Source: Flaviflexus huanghaiensis
GTDB lineage: Bacteria > Actinomycetota > Actinomycetes > Actinomycetales > Actinomycetaceae
Assembly (NCBI RefSeq): GCF_014118685.1
Contig: NZ_JACFAK010000003.1
Span: forward strand, 140,725-204,724
Direction of reading: 5' to 3'
DNA length: 64,000 nucleotides
In this document: positions 18,753-27,407 of the stretch, piece by piece
How the letters are laid out: every line of letters begins with the position of its first letter
How positions within the stretch are numbered: the first letter of the stretch is position 1
Translations under genes and position numbers: made by a program
The notes under the pieces: model-generated
Database searches by the model: none
Told to the model about the DNA's origin: nothing
What the model saw: the letters and a program-made list of their open reading frames with translations, nothing else

Positions 18753-18959
18753 ATGGCTACAGGTATTGTCAAATGGTTCAAAGGAGACAAGGGCTTCGGC
18801 TTCATCGAGGCTGACGATCAGTCCGCTGACGTCTTCGTTCACTACTCCGCCATCCAGTCCAAGGGCTTCCGCACTCTCGATGAGGGCGCGAAGGTCGAGT
18901 ACGACGTGGAGCAGGGCCCCAAGGGTCCGCAGGCCTCGAATCTCACAGTGATCGGCTGA
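18753..18959 (+). CDS. Cold shock protein (CspA family)
   Basis: 68 residues forming a single cold-shock domain. The RNP1 motif is KGFGFIE (about 15-21) and RNP2 is VFVHYSAI (about 29-36). It binds single-stranded RNA/DNA and acts as an RNA chaperone. A ribosome binding site (AGAAGGGA) lies 8 nt before the ATG. The 5' region has two hairpins, consistent with a structured leader as in other csp mRNAs, although temperature control is only inferred. Confidence 0.95.
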   Translation: MATGIVKWFKGDKGFGFIEADDQSADVFVHYSAIQSKGFRTLDEGAKVEYDVEQGPKGPQASNLTVIG

Positions 18960-18971
18960 TACTCCGATTGA

Positions 18972-19005
18972 GAAAGAGCCGCTGTCTTCGGACAGCGGCT
19001 CTTTC
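18972..19005 (+). terminator. Intrinsic terminator with UUCG tetraloop
   Basis: A 15-bp perfect stem (GAAAGAGCCGCTGTC and its complement) is closed by a TTCG tetraloop and ends in CTTTC. Confidence 0.85.
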
Positions 19006-19127
19006 GTATGCTCGACGCGAAACCCGGGGGCGGGGTAGCCGCCAGCGATTGGGCCGCGAAGGAGCGCCGACTAGAGTCGGTCGATGGTGGAACGGTTGGA
19101 CACAGAGAACAGACGAGGGAACGGATA

Positions 19128-20147
19128 GTGAGCGGCAGGTTGAAAGTCGATGTCGTGGCGGATTACGGGCCGCCCGAGCGGACGGTCTCCAAAATCCTCA
19201 AAGAATCCGATTTTGAGGGAGTGCGGCAGGTGCACAGGCAGCTTCCCCTCAGACCCAACGGGGAACTTGACTTGGATGGCGTCATGCAGTGGGCGGCGGA
19301 AGATCGAGCAGATTTGCTCATCGTCGTCACCGAGACGCCGCGCCGCACCGGACCGCGCCCGAAGATCGCCGGTATCTACGTTGACGAGGGACTCGCTATC
19401 ATTTCCCTCCCCGCCCTCGGCGTTGTCAACGTCCAACACAAGCTTGAGAAGGTCATCGCCACGACGATCAGCATCTACCGACGCGGCCAGCTGACAGGCG
19501 AACACAAGTCAGCTCTGTGGCCCTACCGGGTCGGCTATGGCAGGTCGAAGAGCGAAACACGGATCTTCGTCCACGCACCCCGGGTCGTTCCGGGCAGATT
19601 CCTCCTTGTTCTCGGCATGGTGAAGATGAACGAGCCGATCAAGACTCTGCCGAAGCTGACGAGCGCACTCGCGGCCGCAGCGGCGACAAGCGCGTTCGGC
19701 ATTTTTTATGGCTCGATCTGGCAAATGGCGGATGCTCTTCCAACCGCTCGGCTCGCAGCGATCGCCCTCACCGTCATCGTTCTCATGGCGGGCTGGCTCA
19801 TCAGCTCAAACCGCCTGTGGAATCGTGGACGGCGCTACGGAAGCATCGCCGAGGGCGCGATGTACAACGCCGCTGTTGTCGTGACGATCCTCATGTCGGT
19901 TGTGCTTCTCTACCTCGCGCTCTTCATCGGCGTACTCCTGGCAGGCCTCATCATCATCGAAGCCGGCTATCTCTCGGATGTGCTCGGCGAGAAAGCGACC
20001 TTCCGCCACTATCTCGATATCGCCTGGCTGGCCGCGTCGATGGGCACGGTCGCTGGCGCTCTTGGCTCGAACTTCGACAGCGATGACGACATCAAGCAGC
20101 TCACCCACGGCAGACGAGAGGCGCTACGCATGGAGGAGCGAGACTAG
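19128..20147 (+). CDS. Hypothetical membrane protein
   Basis: 339 residues. The N-terminal 190 residues are soluble, with alternating strands and helices. Four hydrophobic helices follow at about 195-215, 225-245, 260-290 and 310-330, and the tail is acidic (DSDDD). I do not recognise the family. The GTG at 19128 follows GAGGGA and gives a plausible N-terminus. An earlier ATG at 19008 would start inside the csp terminator. The stop shares the palindrome CTAG with the stop of the convergent META-domain gene. Confidence 0.65.
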   Translation: MSGRLKVDVVADYGPPERTVSKILKESDFEGVRQVHRQLPLRPNGELDLDGVMQWAAEDRADLLIVVTETPRRTGPRPKIAGIYVDEGLAIISLPALGVVNVQHKLEKVIATTISIYRRGQLTGEHKSALWPYRVGYGRSKSETRIFVHAPRVVPGRFLLVLGMVKMNEPIKTLPKLTSALAAAAATSAFGIFYGSIWQMADALPTARLAAIALTVIVLMAGWLISSNRLWNRGRRYGSIAEGAMYNAAVVVTILMSVVLLYLALFIGVLLAGLIIIEAGYLSDVLGEKATFRHYLDIAWLAASMGTVAGALGSNFDSDDDIKQLTHGRREALRMEERD

Positions 20148-20887
20148 TTACGAGCGAGGTCAAGAACGAGACGACCGTCCTCATCCCATATCGTTAGCGT
20201 CCGGCCCTCGATCCGGTATTTCTGCGCCGCCCGAAGAGCATCGGCGACGCCCTGCTCCTGGTCCATGACGCCCGGAGGTTCGTCGCAAAACATCTCGGTC
20301 GCCGCGACGTCGCTGACGGTGAGCTCGCCTTCAGCTGCCTCATATTCCGCGCTCATCGTGTTACACCCTGCGTTCGCCGTCAGAGCCTGAGCATCAAAAG
20401 ACACAGACGTTTCCGTGCCTGGGAGGGTTGACACGCTCCCGCTAGTATCTGCGTAACTCATGATCTCCCACGAGGTGTGTGCCAGTTCTTGGCTAACTGC
20501 GGTGAAGCTGACGAGAGTCTCGCTATCCTCGTCCATGAGGTTGAGCGTCGAATTGTCCTGAGCAAGTCGTGAAACGGACTCGAGCGCACGAAGGTAGCGC
20601 TGCTCCAGGTCCATGACCGGCTCCTCGCACGCCATGAGGGTAGACATGATCGGTCCCGTGAGCGCGAAGTCAGAACCCGAGGTTTCATAGTCTGCGCCGT
20701 AGCGATTGCATCCGGACGTTCCACTCATCCGACCGTCGTCAAAAATTGCAGTAACCTCGGCCCCGTCAACGACGCGACCGTTGACCTCGCTAGCGGTCCA
20801 CACCGTTCCGTCGAGCATGACATCCCCCGAACTGCTACAACCCGCCGCGAAAGCGACGAGGACCGCACTGATAACCACGCGCCTCAT
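20144..20887 (-). CDS. META-domain lipoprotein
   Basis: 247 residues. The signal peptide and lipobox (AFAAGC) place the lipidated Cys at residue 17. Two tandem META (DUF306) domains follow, at about 24-125 and 140-240, each with the G-C-N motif (SGCNRYGADYE, NAGCNTMSAEYE) and a later xxTxMAC-like segment (STLMACEEP, ATEMFCDEP). META proteins are surface or periplasmic, HslJ-like, and linked to stress or novobiocin tolerance in E. coli. The ATG has a strong AAGGAGG ribosome binding site. Confidence 0.88.
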   Translation of the reverse strand: MRRVVISAVLVAFAAGCSSSGDVMLDGTVWTASEVNGRVVDGAEVTAIFDDGRMSGTSGCNRYGADYETSGSDFALTGPIMSTLMACEEPVMDLEQRYLRALESVSRLAQDNSTLNLMDEDSETLVSFTAVSQELAHTSWEIMSYADTSGSVSTLPGTETSVSFDAQALTANAGCNTMSAEYEAAEGELTVSDVAATEMFCDEPPGVMDQEQGVADALRAAQKYRIEGRTLTIWDEDGRLVLDLARN

Positions 20888-20955
20888 TGCGCACCTCCTT
20901 GATGAAACGAGAGTACACGGGCACCTCAATCGTGTGCCCGATTGCACCCGGCTGT

Positions 20956-20961
20956 TACCCT
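20956..20961 (+). promoter_or_regulatory. Predicted -10 box of a leaderless transcript
   Basis: TACCCT is followed by 5 nt and the ATG at 20967. The spacer GGGGC is G-rich but too close to the ATG to serve as a ribosome binding site. Confidence 0.45.
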
Positions 20962-20966
20962 GGGGC

Positions 20967-21449
20967 ATGCCCACACTCCTTGTCATGAGGCACGCCAAAT
21001 CGTCGTGGAGCACCGGCCACCTCGACCATGAGCGGCCGCTTAACGGCCGCGGGCGACGCCAGGGGCTGGCGGCTGGCCGGTGGCTCAGCGAGCACTACCC
21101 GAGGATCGACAGGGTGCTCTGCTCGACATCGACTCGGACACGCGAGACGTTGGAGCGCGTCCAGGCTGTCGGCGTCAATATCGGCACAGTCACATTTCAT
21201 CGTGAGCTGTACGAGTCGGCACCGGAGGATGCTCTGCACCTCCTTTGCGGACTGAGCGACGAGCAGGCCGTGCTGCTGCTTGGCCACTATTCTGCGGTCC
21301 CGATGCTCGTGGGGCTACTCGACCCGAGAAGCGGCGAACTCGATTTTGTGACAAGTGGGATCGCGGCGCTCGATATGACAGTTCCCTGGGCCAACGTGGG
21401 TCGCGCAAGTGGCACGCTGATACGGTTCGTCGCGCCGGGACGGGACTGA
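20967..21449 (+). CDS. SixA-like histidine phosphatase
   Basis: 160 residues of the histidine phosphatase (phosphoglycerate mutase-like) superfamily. The catalytic signature is LLVMRHAKSSW (R8, H9), then ERPLNGRGRRQG and a distal catalytic His in LLGHYSAVP. The short length and RHAKS motif match SixA, which removes phosphate from phosphohistidine in proteins. The actual substrate here is unknown. Monocistronic, apparently leaderless. Confidence 0.85.
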   Translation: MPTLLVMRHAKSSWSTGHLDHERPLNGRGRRQGLAAGRWLSEHYPRIDRVLCSTSTRTRETLERVQAVGVNIGTVTFHRELYESAPEDALHLLCGLSDEQAVLLLGHYSAVPMLVGLLDPRSGELDFVTSGIAALDMTVPWANVGRASGTLIRFVAPGRD

Positions 21450-21537
21450 CGGGGCGCGGCGCGTGAGTCCGCATGGACCGTTGTCCTCGTCACTGGTCGG
21501 GGCTTGTCGCGGTCCTGTGCGAGTCCGACGGCGGGTC

Positions 21538-21543
21538 TAAGCT
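21538..21543 (+). promoter_or_regulatory. Predicted -10 box of a leaderless murB transcript
   Basis: TAAGCT ends 6 nt before the ATG of murB, with no ribosome binding site. Confidence 0.5.
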
Positions 21544-21549
21544 GGATTC

Positions 21550-22668
21550 ATGAGTTGTTCCATCATCGAGCCGAACGATCACGTCGAGGTCGGTCCACCT
21601 GTCCCCTCAACACGCCGAACCGGCAACGACACGTTCGCTGAGCTCACGACGATCGCGACCGGCGGCCGGGTCGGCGAGTTCGTGCGTGCCACACGTGAAG
21701 AGGAGATCGTCGACGCTGTGCGGGACGCTGACGAGAACGGCATCGCCGTTCTCGTGCTCGGTGGCGGCTCGAACCTCCTCGTATCAGACGAGGGTTTCCC
21801 GGGCAGGGTTGTCGTTGACACGAGGAACAGCATCGACCAGATCCACATCTCTGGGTGCGGGGGAGCGATCCTTCGTGGCACCGCTGGCACACCGTGGGAC
21901 GAGTTCGTCAACGTCGCGATCTCTCACGGCTGGAACGGCATTGAGGCTCTGTCCGGAATACCGGGCTCGCTCGGCGCTTCTCCCGTGCAGAACGTCGGCG
22001 CCTATGGTCAGGAAATCGCTGACACGCTTTACTCGGTCCGCGTCTATGACAGGCAAACGAAGAAGCGAACAGACCTCGCCCCCGCTGAGCTCGGACTGTC
22101 GTACCGCAGTTCGAAGCTCAAGGAGTCGACGCGGGAGTGGGGTGCGACGGGCCGCTGGGTCGTCCTGTCCGTCACATACCAGCTCGGGCTTGCCACTCAC
22201 TCGACGCCGATCGCCTACGGTCAGCTCGCAGCCGCCCTCGGTGTCGATGTGGGTGCCCGCGTGCCGTCTGTCCGCCTGCGCGAGGCTGTTCTCGACCTGC
22301 GCCGCTCCAAGGGGATGGTCCTCGACGATGCTGACCGGGATACGTACTCGCTTGGTTCCTTCTTCACGAACCCGATTGTCTCGGAATCTGAACTTCCTGA
22401 AGGCGCCCCCCGATATCCGTACGGGGACATGATGAAGACCTCGGCGGCATGGCTCATTGACAATGCAGGGTGCAGAAAGGGTTTCGGCGCTGATCTGACC
22501 GACGGCCGGGCTTCCCTCTCGACGAAGCACACCCTCGCCATCACCAACAGGCGGGAGGCGACGACGGCGGACGTGCTCACAGTCGCCCGCCGCGTGCGCG
22601 CGGCCGTGGCGGAGACATTCGGGATCACGCTCGTCAACGAGCCGTTCCTGCTCGGCGAGACACTCTAG
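21550..22668 (+). CDS. murB: UDP-N-acetylenolpyruvoylglucosamine reductase
   Basis: 372 residues. The FAD-binding PP-loop-like motif is VLGGGSNLLVSD (70-80), with GIEALSGIPGSLGASPVQNVGAYGQE-type central segments and the catalytic Ser at 270 in GSFFTNP. It uses NADPH to reduce enolpyruvyl-UDP-GlcNAc to UDP-MurNAc in peptidoglycan synthesis. The first 28 residues are an N-terminal extension relative to the conserved FAELTTIATGG start. Placement between rpmG and aspC/secE is standard in actinobacteria. Confidence 0.96.
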   Translation: MSCSIIEPNDHVEVGPPVPSTRRTGNDTFAELTTIATGGRVGEFVRATREEEIVDAVRDADENGIAVLVLGGGSNLLVSDEGFPGRVVVDTRNSIDQIHISGCGGAILRGTAGTPWDEFVNVAISHGWNGIEALSGIPGSLGASPVQNVGAYGQEIADTLYSVRVYDRQTKKRTDLAPAELGLSYRSSKLKESTREWGATGRWVVLSVTYQLGLATHSTPIAYGQLAAALGVDVGARVPSVRLREAVLDLRRSKGMVLDDADRDTYSLGSFFTNPIVSESELPEGAPRYPYGDMMKTSAAWLIDNAGCRKGFGADLTDGRASLSTKHTLAITNRREATTADVLTVARRVRAAVAETFGITLVNEPFLLGETL

Positions 22669-22682
22669 CGCGACGTCTCTTA

Positions 22683-22708
22683 GGGCACGAGCCACAGGGG
22701 TCGTGCCC
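22683..22708. terminator. Candidate terminator between murB and add
   Basis: Perfect 8-bp stem GGGCACGA/TCGTGCCC with a 10-nt loop, in the 134-nt gap between convergent genes. There is no clear T-run. Confidence 0.5.
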
Positions 22709-22802
22709 CGTGGGCTTCTGCCAAACTCCAGGTACTGTCGGCGGGCCTGAGCCCGAAGGTCGTGACAGTGCCAGCCACGAGACGCAGGGGCTGGCGGCTA
22801 CG

Positions 22803-23816
22803 TCAGGTTGCGAGCCAGTCATCGACCTCGCGGCGCCAGTGCCGCTTCTTCGCCTCAGAGGCGAGGGAAGCGTCGATTGACGAGATCGCCATTTGCGCGA
22901 GTTGCCGATCTGTTGCCCCGAGGTCGCGGGCGATGTCGTATTGGTCGGTCAGCCTCGACAGGAAGAGGAGAGGATCGTCGGCGGACAGCGCAATCTGAGC
23001 ACCGGAGTCGAAAAGCTGCTGGAGAGGTACTGCAGATTCGTCGGGATAGACGCCGAGGGCGACGTTCGACGCGGGACACACTTCGAGGGCGATGCCAGCA
23101 TCGACGATCATTTTCAGCAGGTCTGGGTCCTCCGTTGAGCGGACGCCGTGGCCGATCCTCGTCGGCTTGAGGTGGGCGACAACCTCGCGAAGATGGTCGG
23201 GTCCAAGCAACTCGCCGCCATGCGGCACGGCCGCCAAACCGCCGCGCCGGGCAATGTTGAAAGCGGCCGCCCATTCCGATGTCGTTCCCCGCCGCTCATC
23301 ATTCGACAGGCCGAACCCGATGACGTCGCCGGGTTCGTCACCCGCCATTGACACCGCGAGCCTGGCGAGCGTCCGTGCGTCGAAAGGATGCTTCATGCGG
23401 GAGGCGGCGACGATGACGCCGACCTCGACTCCGGTCGCCTTTGACGCTTCACGAGCCTCATCGACGATGATCTCGAGCGCCGGGGTGAGACCACCGACAT
23501 GGGGGGCATAGGATGTCGGGTCGACCTGGATCTCGAGCCTGCGAGAGCCCTCCCGAGCGTCATCCTCCGCCGCTTCGCGGATGATCCGGCGCATCGCCCC
23601 CTCGTGTGACACAACCTTCCTAGCCGCATCGTAGGAACGTTGAAATCGGAACCAGCCGCGCTCGTTCGCCGGCACAGAAAGGGCAACGTTGTCGACAAGA
23701 TTGTGGGGCAGTCGAATGCCCTGCTCCTGGCCCAGCTCCCGCAACGTTGAAACTCTCATCGAGCCGGTAAAGTGGAGGTGCAGGTGCACTTTCGGTAGAT
23801 TATCCAGGTCGCGCAC
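22803..23816 (-). CDS. add: Adenosine deaminase
   Basis: 337 residues, the usual length. The metal-binding HxH lies near the N-terminus (LPKVHLHLHFTGS, where most members have HLDG). The catalytic HGGE is in AAVPHGGELLG. The metal ligands are GHGVRST and the final SADDPLLF (family TDDP). It deaminates adenosine to inosine in purine salvage. The GTG at 23816 preserves the conserved LPK segment. An unusually good promoter lies across this start (see the promoter entry and findings), so a shorter N-terminus from GTG 23789 cannot be excluded. Confidence 0.9.
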   Translation of the reverse strand: MRDLDNLPKVHLHLHFTGSMRVSTLRELGQEQGIRLPHNLVDNVALSVPANERGWFRFQRSYDAARKVVSHEGAMRRIIREAAEDDAREGSRRLEIQVDPTSYAPHVGGLTPALEIIVDEAREASKATGVEVGVIVAASRMKHPFDARTLARLAVSMAGDEPGDVIGFGLSNDERRGTTSEWAAAFNIARRGGLAAVPHGGELLGPDHLREVVAHLKPTRIGHGVRSTEDPDLLKMIVDAGIALEVCPASNVALGVYPDESAVPLQQLFDSGAQIALSADDPLLFLSRLTDQYDIARDLGATDRQLAQMAISSIDASLASEAKKRHWRREVDDWLAT

Positions 23817-23824
23817 ACTGTCAA
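23797..23824 (-). promoter_or_regulatory. Candidate promoter overlapping the add start
   Basis: Perfect -35 TTGACA (minus, 23824-23819), 16-nt spacer, -10 TAATCT (23802-23797), then 7 nt to an in-frame GTG at 23789. It overlaps the assigned GTG start at 23816. Confidence 0.4.
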
Positions 23825-23884
23825 TCTGCCAAATGTTTGCATGCCGCGCAAACAGAAGCCGTGGACGGAGGGGACGAGAGCCGT

Positions 23885-25135
23885 ATGAGCATGACGGATC
23901 AGGCGCAACGTGAGACGCGTGAGGTCGAGCTACTGACCGGCTCCGATGCAGGTGACATGCTCAGCGCCGCGCTCGCCCCCACGGGCACTGTGCGGACGTG
24001 GAAGGTCCATTCCATCCACCATCGCCCCGGGGCTGGCGTCACAGTCGGCTACAGCGTGCGCATTGACGGGCCCGGTGGCGCTGCCGATCACTACGTGTGC
24101 GCGACGACCGGGCGCCTATCCCAAGAACCCTCTGACACACTCACTCGCATCGACCGCCCCGATGGGCGTGCCGTCCACGTGTGGCTACACCCCCATGATC
24201 CGGAACTGCCTGCTCTCAAGACCGCCTGCGATTCGGGAGCGATGAGCAGACTCGTCGGTCGGCGCGTGAAACTTGAGCTCCTTTCCTACCGGCCGACCCG
24301 GCGGGGAGTCCTGCGCGTCAGCCACCGGGACGGCTCGAAGGCATTCGCTAAGGTCGTGCGGCCGGGTCACGCCCAGCCTCTCGTCAGGAGGCACAGGATG
24401 CTTGTCGAAGCCGGGGTGCCTGCCCCCCGCGTTCTCAAGCACACCGAGGATGGGCTCGTTCTCATCAGCGCTGGCGAAGGCGAGCCGCTCGCCAACATGC
24501 TGTCAAGAGGGATGGGCGATCGCGCTCACGATGTGCTCGACAGCTTAACGTCGCTGCTCGATGTGCTCCCTGACGGGGCCCTCGACCTGACGAGGCGACC
24601 CTCCTGGTCCGACCGGGCCGACCACTACGCTAATGCGGCGACGACTGTCCTTCCGCAACACCGGGCCCGACTCGAGCTACTCGCTCACGGTGTCAGGCAC
24701 CTCATGGCGAATTCTGATCCCGGTCCGCTCGTGCCCACTCACGGTGACTTTTATGAGGCAAATATTCTCATGAACCCCGGCACAACCGAGGTGTCGGCAC
24801 TCATCGACGTCGACTCCCTTGGCCCCGGTTATCGTGTCGACGACCTTGGGTGCCTGCTCGGACACATTTCCGTCTTGCCTCACCTCGCCCCGAACTCCTA
24901 CCCGTACGTGCCCGATGAGCTCGATGCCTGGACGAAGCGGCTCGAGGCGACGGTCGACTCGGTCGCCCTCATGGCCCGTTGCGCAGGGGTCACCCTGTCC
25001 CTCATCGCTGGCGCCCGCCGCGAAGGTTCCGGGGAGTGGCTGAGCGATGCTGAGGGCCGACTCGCAGCTGCCGAGCTGTGGCTGGCCCGTGGCTACAGCC
25101 ACTTGGCACGCCGAACGCGGGCGGCGAGGTCTTAA
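23885..25135 (+). CDS. APH-fold phosphotransferase
   Basis: 416 residues, aminoglycoside phosphotransferase/homoserine-kinase-like superfamily. The catalytic loop is THGDFYEANIL (HGD at 286-288, N293) and the metal site IDVDSLG has D308 and D310. The N-terminal 120 residues are poorly conserved. The substrate is unknown. The ATG at 23885 has a GGAGGGG ribosome binding site; a GTG or ATG further upstream would approach the divergent add gene. The stop shares the palindrome TTAA with the stop of the convergent acyltransferase gene. Confidence 0.8.
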   Translation: MSMTDQAQRETREVELLTGSDAGDMLSAALAPTGTVRTWKVHSIHHRPGAGVTVGYSVRIDGPGGAADHYVCATTGRLSQEPSDTLTRIDRPDGRAVHVWLHPHDPELPALKTACDSGAMSRLVGRRVKLELLSYRPTRRGVLRVSHRDGSKAFAKVVRPGHAQPLVRRHRMLVEAGVPAPRVLKHTEDGLVLISAGEGEPLANMLSRGMGDRAHDVLDSLTSLLDVLPDGALDLTRRPSWSDRADHYANAATTVLPQHRARLELLAHGVRHLMANSDPGPLVPTHGDFYEANILMNPGTTEVSALIDVDSLGPGYRVDDLGCLLGHISVLPHLAPNSYPYVPDELDAWTKRLEATVDSVALMARCAGVTLSLIAGARREGSGEWLSDAEGRLAAAELWLARGYSHLARRTRAARS

Positions 25136-27249
25136 CGACCGACGTCTCCTGACTCGGCGGACAGCGCCGTCGTCGGGGTTTCAAACACGTGCGGAACGAG
25201 AGCGCGGATGTCGGACTCGATGAAGGCGCGGGCCGAGGACGCGAATGTTGCGGTCACATGGTTGTCGTCCCGTAGCACGCGGACATTGCCGACCTGTCCG
25301 TAGCACGACTCCTCGTCGCACAGATATCGAGACGTGTCGAAGGCTCGGGCGGAGCCGGATACTTGCGGCAATCCCGTCCTATCGATCTCAGCGCTGTAGA
25401 AGGCCTCGCGTGGAGCTTCGCACCGGGTGTGAGAGTCCGAATCGGCGGCGAGGCACTCGAGCCATTCCTCGGTCCGATGTGGGTTTTCACGGAAGAGAAA
25501 CACCGGGATCCCAGCGTCGGTTATCCGTCGAACCGCATCGACCATGCCAGGCGTGGCGGTCTCAGGCTCGCTCGCAAGCCGTGTTGTGCCGGTTGTGACG
25601 ACAAGCTCCGGTTGGCGCTCGGCGATGACGTCCTGCATGTTCTCATTCCACGCGACGCACGAGGCATCGAGCGGTAGACCTGACGTGTTGCGCTCACCGT
25701 CCGTTGTCAACAGGCAACCAGCCTTCTCATACACCTCGAGGTCCCAGCCGTAATCGAGTGCCATCGCTGCCAGTGGTTCCGACCACTGACCCGTGTGGGA
25801 GCTACCGACCATGAGGACGAGCGGGCCCGTGTCGGCCTCCGGATGCTGGCATGACGTCGTTTCGCTACCGAGGTGCCGCTGGATGCAGGGCTCGGACTTG
25901 TTGAGTGCCGCATACCAGCCCGCGTCGGCCCGCAGAATATCGCGTGACGGCAGAGGGTCGAGCGCGGCGATCGTGATCGACTCGGGCGCGACCATAGCGC
26001 CGGCGCCTGGATAATCCGTCTCGACCACCATCGCCTCAAACGCCGCGGTCTCCGCTTCAAACCGATCAGCCGAATAGGCGAGCGCCCCGGAAGCGGCGAT
26101 GAAAGCAAGAACCGTCGTCGTCGCGCCCGTCGCTAGGGCACGCGCGGGATTGAGGAACGCGGGTCTCCAATTCGCCGCACGGTCCTCGAAGAGGATTTTT
26201 CCCGCCGTACCCGCGACGAGGGAGACGGCGAGGACGATCGCGGCTGTCGCCGGATCTGCCTGCTCCTGACCAGTCATGATGAGGGCGAAGATGAGGATCG
26301 GCCAGTGCCACAGGTAGAGGGAATAGGAGATGTCGCCCAGCCTCTGGAAGGGGCGAGCGACGAGAATCCGGTCCGCACCCCAGCGGGTGTGAGTGTTGCC
26401 AGCCGCGAGCACGAGGCACACGCCCACCACCGGCCATAGCGCCGCAGGCCCGGGGAAGAGAGCCGCCCCGTCAAGGACGAAACCACAGGAAACAATGAGG
26501 CTGATCCCGATCCACGACAGGAGGCCGCGGGCGACGGGGCTGAGTCTGATCCCGGCTACGACAAGGCCAAGCATTCCGGGCAGGGTGAGCTCCCATGCGC
26601 GCGTGAATGTCGAGAAGTAGGCGGCCTCCTGATACGTCGCCGTCGCCTCCACCGCCCACCAGAGCGAGGCGGCCGTGACAACCCCGAGTGCGACGAGAAG
26701 AACGTTGCGCTTTTCGGCCCGCACTATCCCCGCCGCCCAGGCAACCGCCATGACAAAGAACGTCATGATGACATGGAATTGACCCTGGATCGACGTCGAC
26801 CATATGTGTTGGAGCGGCGACGTGCCGGGTCCCGCTGCGTCATAGCTCAGCTGTGAGGCGATGAGTTGCCAGTTCTCGTAGAAGAAGATTGATGCCTTCA
26901 TCTCGGAGAACACCTGCGGTTGCTCAGAAAGAGGGACGAGAATCGCTCCCGCAATCGCAACTGCAACGAGAACGGGCAGGAGTGGGATGACAAGCCGGCG
27001 AATAAGGTCCGAAAAGCGGGCGACGAGATCGATGCGCCACTGGCCCCGCGTCCGGCCCAGGAGACTCGGTAGTGCAAGGAAGCCGGTGATCGCGAGGAAG
27101 ACATCGATACCTCCCGATACCCGACCGCCAGCGAAGATGTGGAAGGTGACGACGAGGAGGATGGCGAGGCCCCGAACTCCGTGTAGTTCGGGGCGGAAGC
27201 GACGTCCGTCGCGCAGCGGTCGCAGCGGCGGAGGGAGCAGGTGTGGCAC
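25132..27249 (-). CDS. OatA-like acyltransferase (acyltransferase 3 + SGNH)
   Basis: 705 residues. An N-terminal acyltransferase-3 membrane domain (about 20-370) has the catalytic-type motif ELHGVRGLAILLVVTFH, G-G-x-x-V-F-like GGIDVFLAITGF and ten or so helices. A C-terminal extracytoplasmic SGNH domain has the LMVGSSHTGQW nucleophile block, T-G-T-T and a late DDNHVTATF catalytic dyad. Such enzymes O-acetylate peptidoglycan, lipids or surface glycans. The start GTG at 27249 is preferred to 27270 because it lies 6 nt after a TATAGT -10 box. Confidence 0.88.
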   Translation of the reverse strand: MPHLLPPPLRPLRDGRRFRPELHGVRGLAILLVVTFHIFAGGRVSGGIDVFLAITGFLALPSLLGRTRGQWRIDLVARFSDLIRRLVIPLLPVLVAVAIAGAILVPLSEQPQVFSEMKASIFFYENWQLIASQLSYDAAGPGTSPLQHIWSTSIQGQFHVIMTFFVMAVAWAAGIVRAEKRNVLLVALGVVTAASLWWAVEATATYQEAAYFSTFTRAWELTLPGMLGLVVAGIRLSPVARGLLSWIGISLIVSCGFVLDGAALFPGPAALWPVVGVCLVLAAGNTHTRWGADRILVARPFQRLGDISYSLYLWHWPILIFALIMTGQEQADPATAAIVLAVSLVAGTAGKILFEDRAANWRPAFLNPARALATGATTTVLAFIAASGALAYSADRFEAETAAFEAMVVETDYPGAGAMVAPESITIAALDPLPSRDILRADAGWYAALNKSEPCIQRHLGSETTSCQHPEADTGPLVLMVGSSHTGQWSEPLAAMALDYGWDLEVYEKAGCLLTTDGERNTSGLPLDASCVAWNENMQDVIAERQPELVVTTGTTRLASEPETATPGMVDAVRRITDAGIPVFLFRENPHRTEEWLECLAADSDSHTRCEAPREAFYSAEIDRTGLPQVSGSARAFDTSRYLCDEESCYGQVGNVRVLRDDNHVTATFASSARAFIESDIRALVPHVFETPTTALSAESGDVGR

Positions 27250-27255
27250 GCTCCT

Positions 27256-27261
27256 ACTATA
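27256..27261 (-). promoter_or_regulatory. -10 box of the acyltransferase gene
   Basis: TATAGT on the minus strand, followed by 6 nt and GTG at 27249. It abuts a palindromic operator-like sequence. Confidence 0.5.
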
Positions 27262-27281
27262 GCCAGACACCCGGTCTGGCT
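27261..27281. promoter_or_regulatory. Palindromic operator candidate in the acyltransferase promoter
   Basis: Perfect 8-bp inverted repeat AGCCAGAC / GTCTGGCT with a 5-nt centre. It sits directly upstream of, and shares a base with, the -10 box, so a bound repressor would block RNA polymerase. No regulator gene lies adjacent. Confidence 0.45.
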
Positions 27282-27359
27282 AGGCAGTTCACTCACCGCC
27301 GGTGCGTTCTAGCAGGTAGCCACGAGTGTGCCGGCCGCTCGAGGCTCGTTGCAAAGATT

Positions 27360-27393
27360 GAGGAGACGGGCAGCTGATGCCGCCCGCCTCCTC
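27360..27393 (-). terminator. Terminator downstream of the aspartate aminotransferase gene
   Basis: Stem GAGGAG..GGGC / GCCC..CTCCTC with a 2-nt internal mismatch and a 10-nt loop, 15 nt after the stop. AATCTTT follows on the minus strand. Confidence 0.6.
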
Positions 27394-27407
27394 GCAGTGA
27401 ACCCGAA

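Noticed and set aside
27270..27270. Upstream GTG as start of the acyltransferase
   Set aside because: It would place the -10 box inside the coding sequence; the GTG at 27249 fits the promoter better.
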